Positions 62,401 through 64,000 of a stretch of DNA of 64,000 bases are shown here, piece after piece. Position 1 is the stretch's first letter. Every line of letters begins with the position of its first letter. The DNA comes from Hydractinia symbiolongicarpus (lineage: Eukaryota > Cnidaria > Hydrozoa > Anthoathecata > Hydractiniidae): NCBI RefSeq assembly GCF_029227915.1, contig NC_079879.1, positions 31,502,501 through 31,566,500 of the forward strand, in the 5' to 3' direction. The position numbers and the translations under genes were made by a program. The notes below the pieces were generated by a model. That model ran no database searches and had not been told where the DNA came from. It worked only from the letters and a program-made list of their open reading frames with translations.

Positions 62401-64000
62401 AACGAAAACCCGCGATTTCCCGTAAATCCCGCGCTTGGCCCGTATAGTCGAATGTATACAAAGAAAGTACCCAAGGAGTAAACTCATTTCCCGAACGATT
62501 TTTTATATTATTTTTTCACCACTAAAACGCATGAGACTTGTAGTTTTCAAAAGTGTTTTCATTTTTGATGAGACGCTGAATAAAAGAAGTTAAATCGCCG
62601 GCAAACGAAAACCCGCGATTTCCCGTAAATCCCGGGCTTGGCCCGTATAGTTGAATGTATATAAAGAAAGTACCCAGGGAGTAAACTGATTTCCCGAACG
62701 ATTTTTCAAATTATTTCTGCACCACTAAAGCGAATGAGACTTGTAGTTTCCAAAAATGTTTTCATTTTTAATGAGACGCTCAAAGAAAGAGGTTTAATCG
62801 CCGGCAAACGAAATACCACGATTTCCCTAAATCCCGGGCTTGTCCCGTATAGTCGAATGTTTACAAAGAAAGTACCCTGTGAGTAAACTCATTTCCAGAA
62901 CGATTTTTTAAATTATTTTTTCACCACTAAAACGCATGAGACTTGTAGTTTTCAAAAATGTTTTCATTTTTGATGAGACTCTGAATAAAATGAGTTTAAT
63001 AGCCGGCAAACGAAATACCACGATTTCCCTAAATCCCGGGCTTGTCCCGTATAGTCGAATATTTACAAAAAAAGTACCCTGTGAGTAAACCCATTTCCAG
63101 AACGATTTTTTAAATTATTATTTCACCACTAAAGCCCATGAGACTTGTAGTTTTTAAAAATGTTTTCATTATTGATGAGACGCTGAATAAAAGAAGTTTA
63201 ATCGCCGGCAAACGAAAACCTGCGACTTCCCTTAAATCCCGGACTCGGCCCGTATAGTCAAAAGTATACAAAGAAAGTACCCAGGGAGTAAACTCATTTC
63301 CCGAACGATTTTTTAAATTATTATTTCACCACTAAAGCCCATGAGACTTGTATTTTTTAAAAATGTTTTCATTTTTGATGAGACGCTGAATAAAAGAAGT
63401 TTAATTGCCGGCAAACGAAAACCCGCGATTTCCCGTAAATCCCGGGCTTGGCCCGTATAGTCAAAAGTATACAAAGAAAGTACCCAGGGAGTAAACTCAT
63501 TTCCCGAACGATTTTTTAAATTATTTTTTCACCACTAAAACGCATGAGACTTGTAGTTTTCAAAAATGTTTTCATTTTTAATGAGACGCTTAATGAAAGA
63601 GGTTTCACCGCCGGAAAACGAAAACCCGCGATTTCACGTAAATCACAGTCTTGTCCCGTATAGTCGAATGTATACAAAGAAAGTACCCAGGGTGTAAACC
63701 CATTTCCCGAACGATTTTTTAAATTTTTTTTTCATCACTAAAACGCATGAGACTTGTAGTTTTCCAAAAGGTTTTCATTTTTGATAAGACGATTAATAAA
63801 AGAAGTTTAATCGCCGGCAAACGAAAACCTGCGATTTCCCGTAAATCCCGGGCTTGGCCCGTATAGTCGAATGTATACAAAGAAAGTACCCTGTGAGTAA
63901 ACTCATTTCCAGAACGGTTTTTTAAATTATTTTTTCACCACTAAAACGCATGAGACTTGTAGTTTTCAAAAATGTTTTCATTTTTGATGAGACGTTGAAT
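56490..64000. repeat. 203-bp tandem satellite array, right segment
   Basis: About 37 further monomers in the same orientation and register. From 56490 to about 59470 the monomer order follows 46141 to 48900, with an offset near 4.67 kb once the transposon is removed, with some insertions of monomers. An eight-monomer offset (1625 bp) links 58675 and 60300. A thirteen-monomer offset (2636 bp) links about 60480-61364 with 63116-64000. The array is cut by the window end, so its full length is unknown. No gene is present. Confidence 0.96.

Noticed and set aside
1-64000. Dozens of 62-143 codon open frames in the satellite, on both strands, with recurring peptide patterns such as MYTFDYTGRVRDLREIAGF
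   Set aside because: They recur only because the DNA repeats. The 203-bp monomer shifts frame each copy, frames appear and vanish with single-base variants, and both strands show them. No codon-level conservation is visible.
120-64000. Hammerhead ribozyme-like words (TTGATGAGA followed by CGAAA about 40 bases later) in every monomer
   Set aside because: Satellites sometimes encode hammerheads, so this was checked by eye. The core CTGATGA has T instead of C, no complementary stem II joins GATGAGA to CGAAA, and no cleavage triplet sits after a matching stem III.

Overview
The window is almost entirely one tandem satellite DNA family from a eukaryotic nuclear genome. It is broken once by a nearly complete cut-and-paste DNA transposon. 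No cellular gene, tRNA, rRNA or CRISPR array is visible. The host is most likely an invertebrate animal. The signs are animal-type repetitive DNA, a DDE-type transposase of a kind I associate with cnidarian, sponge and mollusc genomes, a poly(A)-tailed retroposon fragment and AT-rich coding sequence. The phylum cannot be fixed from this window.

Layout: positions 1-50614 and 56490-64000 are head-to-tail copies of a monomer of about 203 bp, roughly 285 copies, all in one orientation. Monomers fall into recognisable variants. Examples are CGGGCTTGG or CGGACTCGG starts, GTCAAAAG or GTCGAATG blocks, CCCAGGG or CCCTGTG blocks, and a distinctive CTGCACACTAGAACG variant. The variants are arranged in higher-order repeats (HORs) of 3, 5, 6, 8, 9, 13, 19 and 22 monomers. 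The strongest is a near-identical triplication at about 34.3-47.06 kb (4456, 3848 and 4456 bp), whose middle copy lacks exactly three monomers. About 2.9-22.9 kb carries a different variant set from the flanks, so the array has at least two sequence domains.

Two copies of a roughly 103-bp retroposon tail, with poly(A) on the minus strand and a 7-bp target duplication, lie at 19.66 and 21.59 kb. They are copies of one insertion carried by a 1937-bp segmental duplication of the satellite.

At 50615-56489 a 5875-bp DNA transposon sits in the array. It has 12-bp perfect terminal inverted repeats (TAGGCTGTTCAG), a 7-bp target site duplication (GCTTAAT) and a transposase reading frame of about 1000 codons. 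A 104-codon upstream segment lies in the same frame and is separated by a single TAA. The transposase has a coiled-coil N-terminus, a putative RNase H-like core with D, CxxH and R-F motifs that recall hAT-type enzymes, a basic helical region and a C-terminal Tudor/chromo-like segment. The 3' arm holds a five-unit A-B-A-A-B repeat whose units end in TGACGTCA palindromes. The satellite phase resumes exactly after the element, so the insertion came after array formation.

The short open frames in the satellite (62-143 codons) are by-products of the repeat. They are not annotated as genes.
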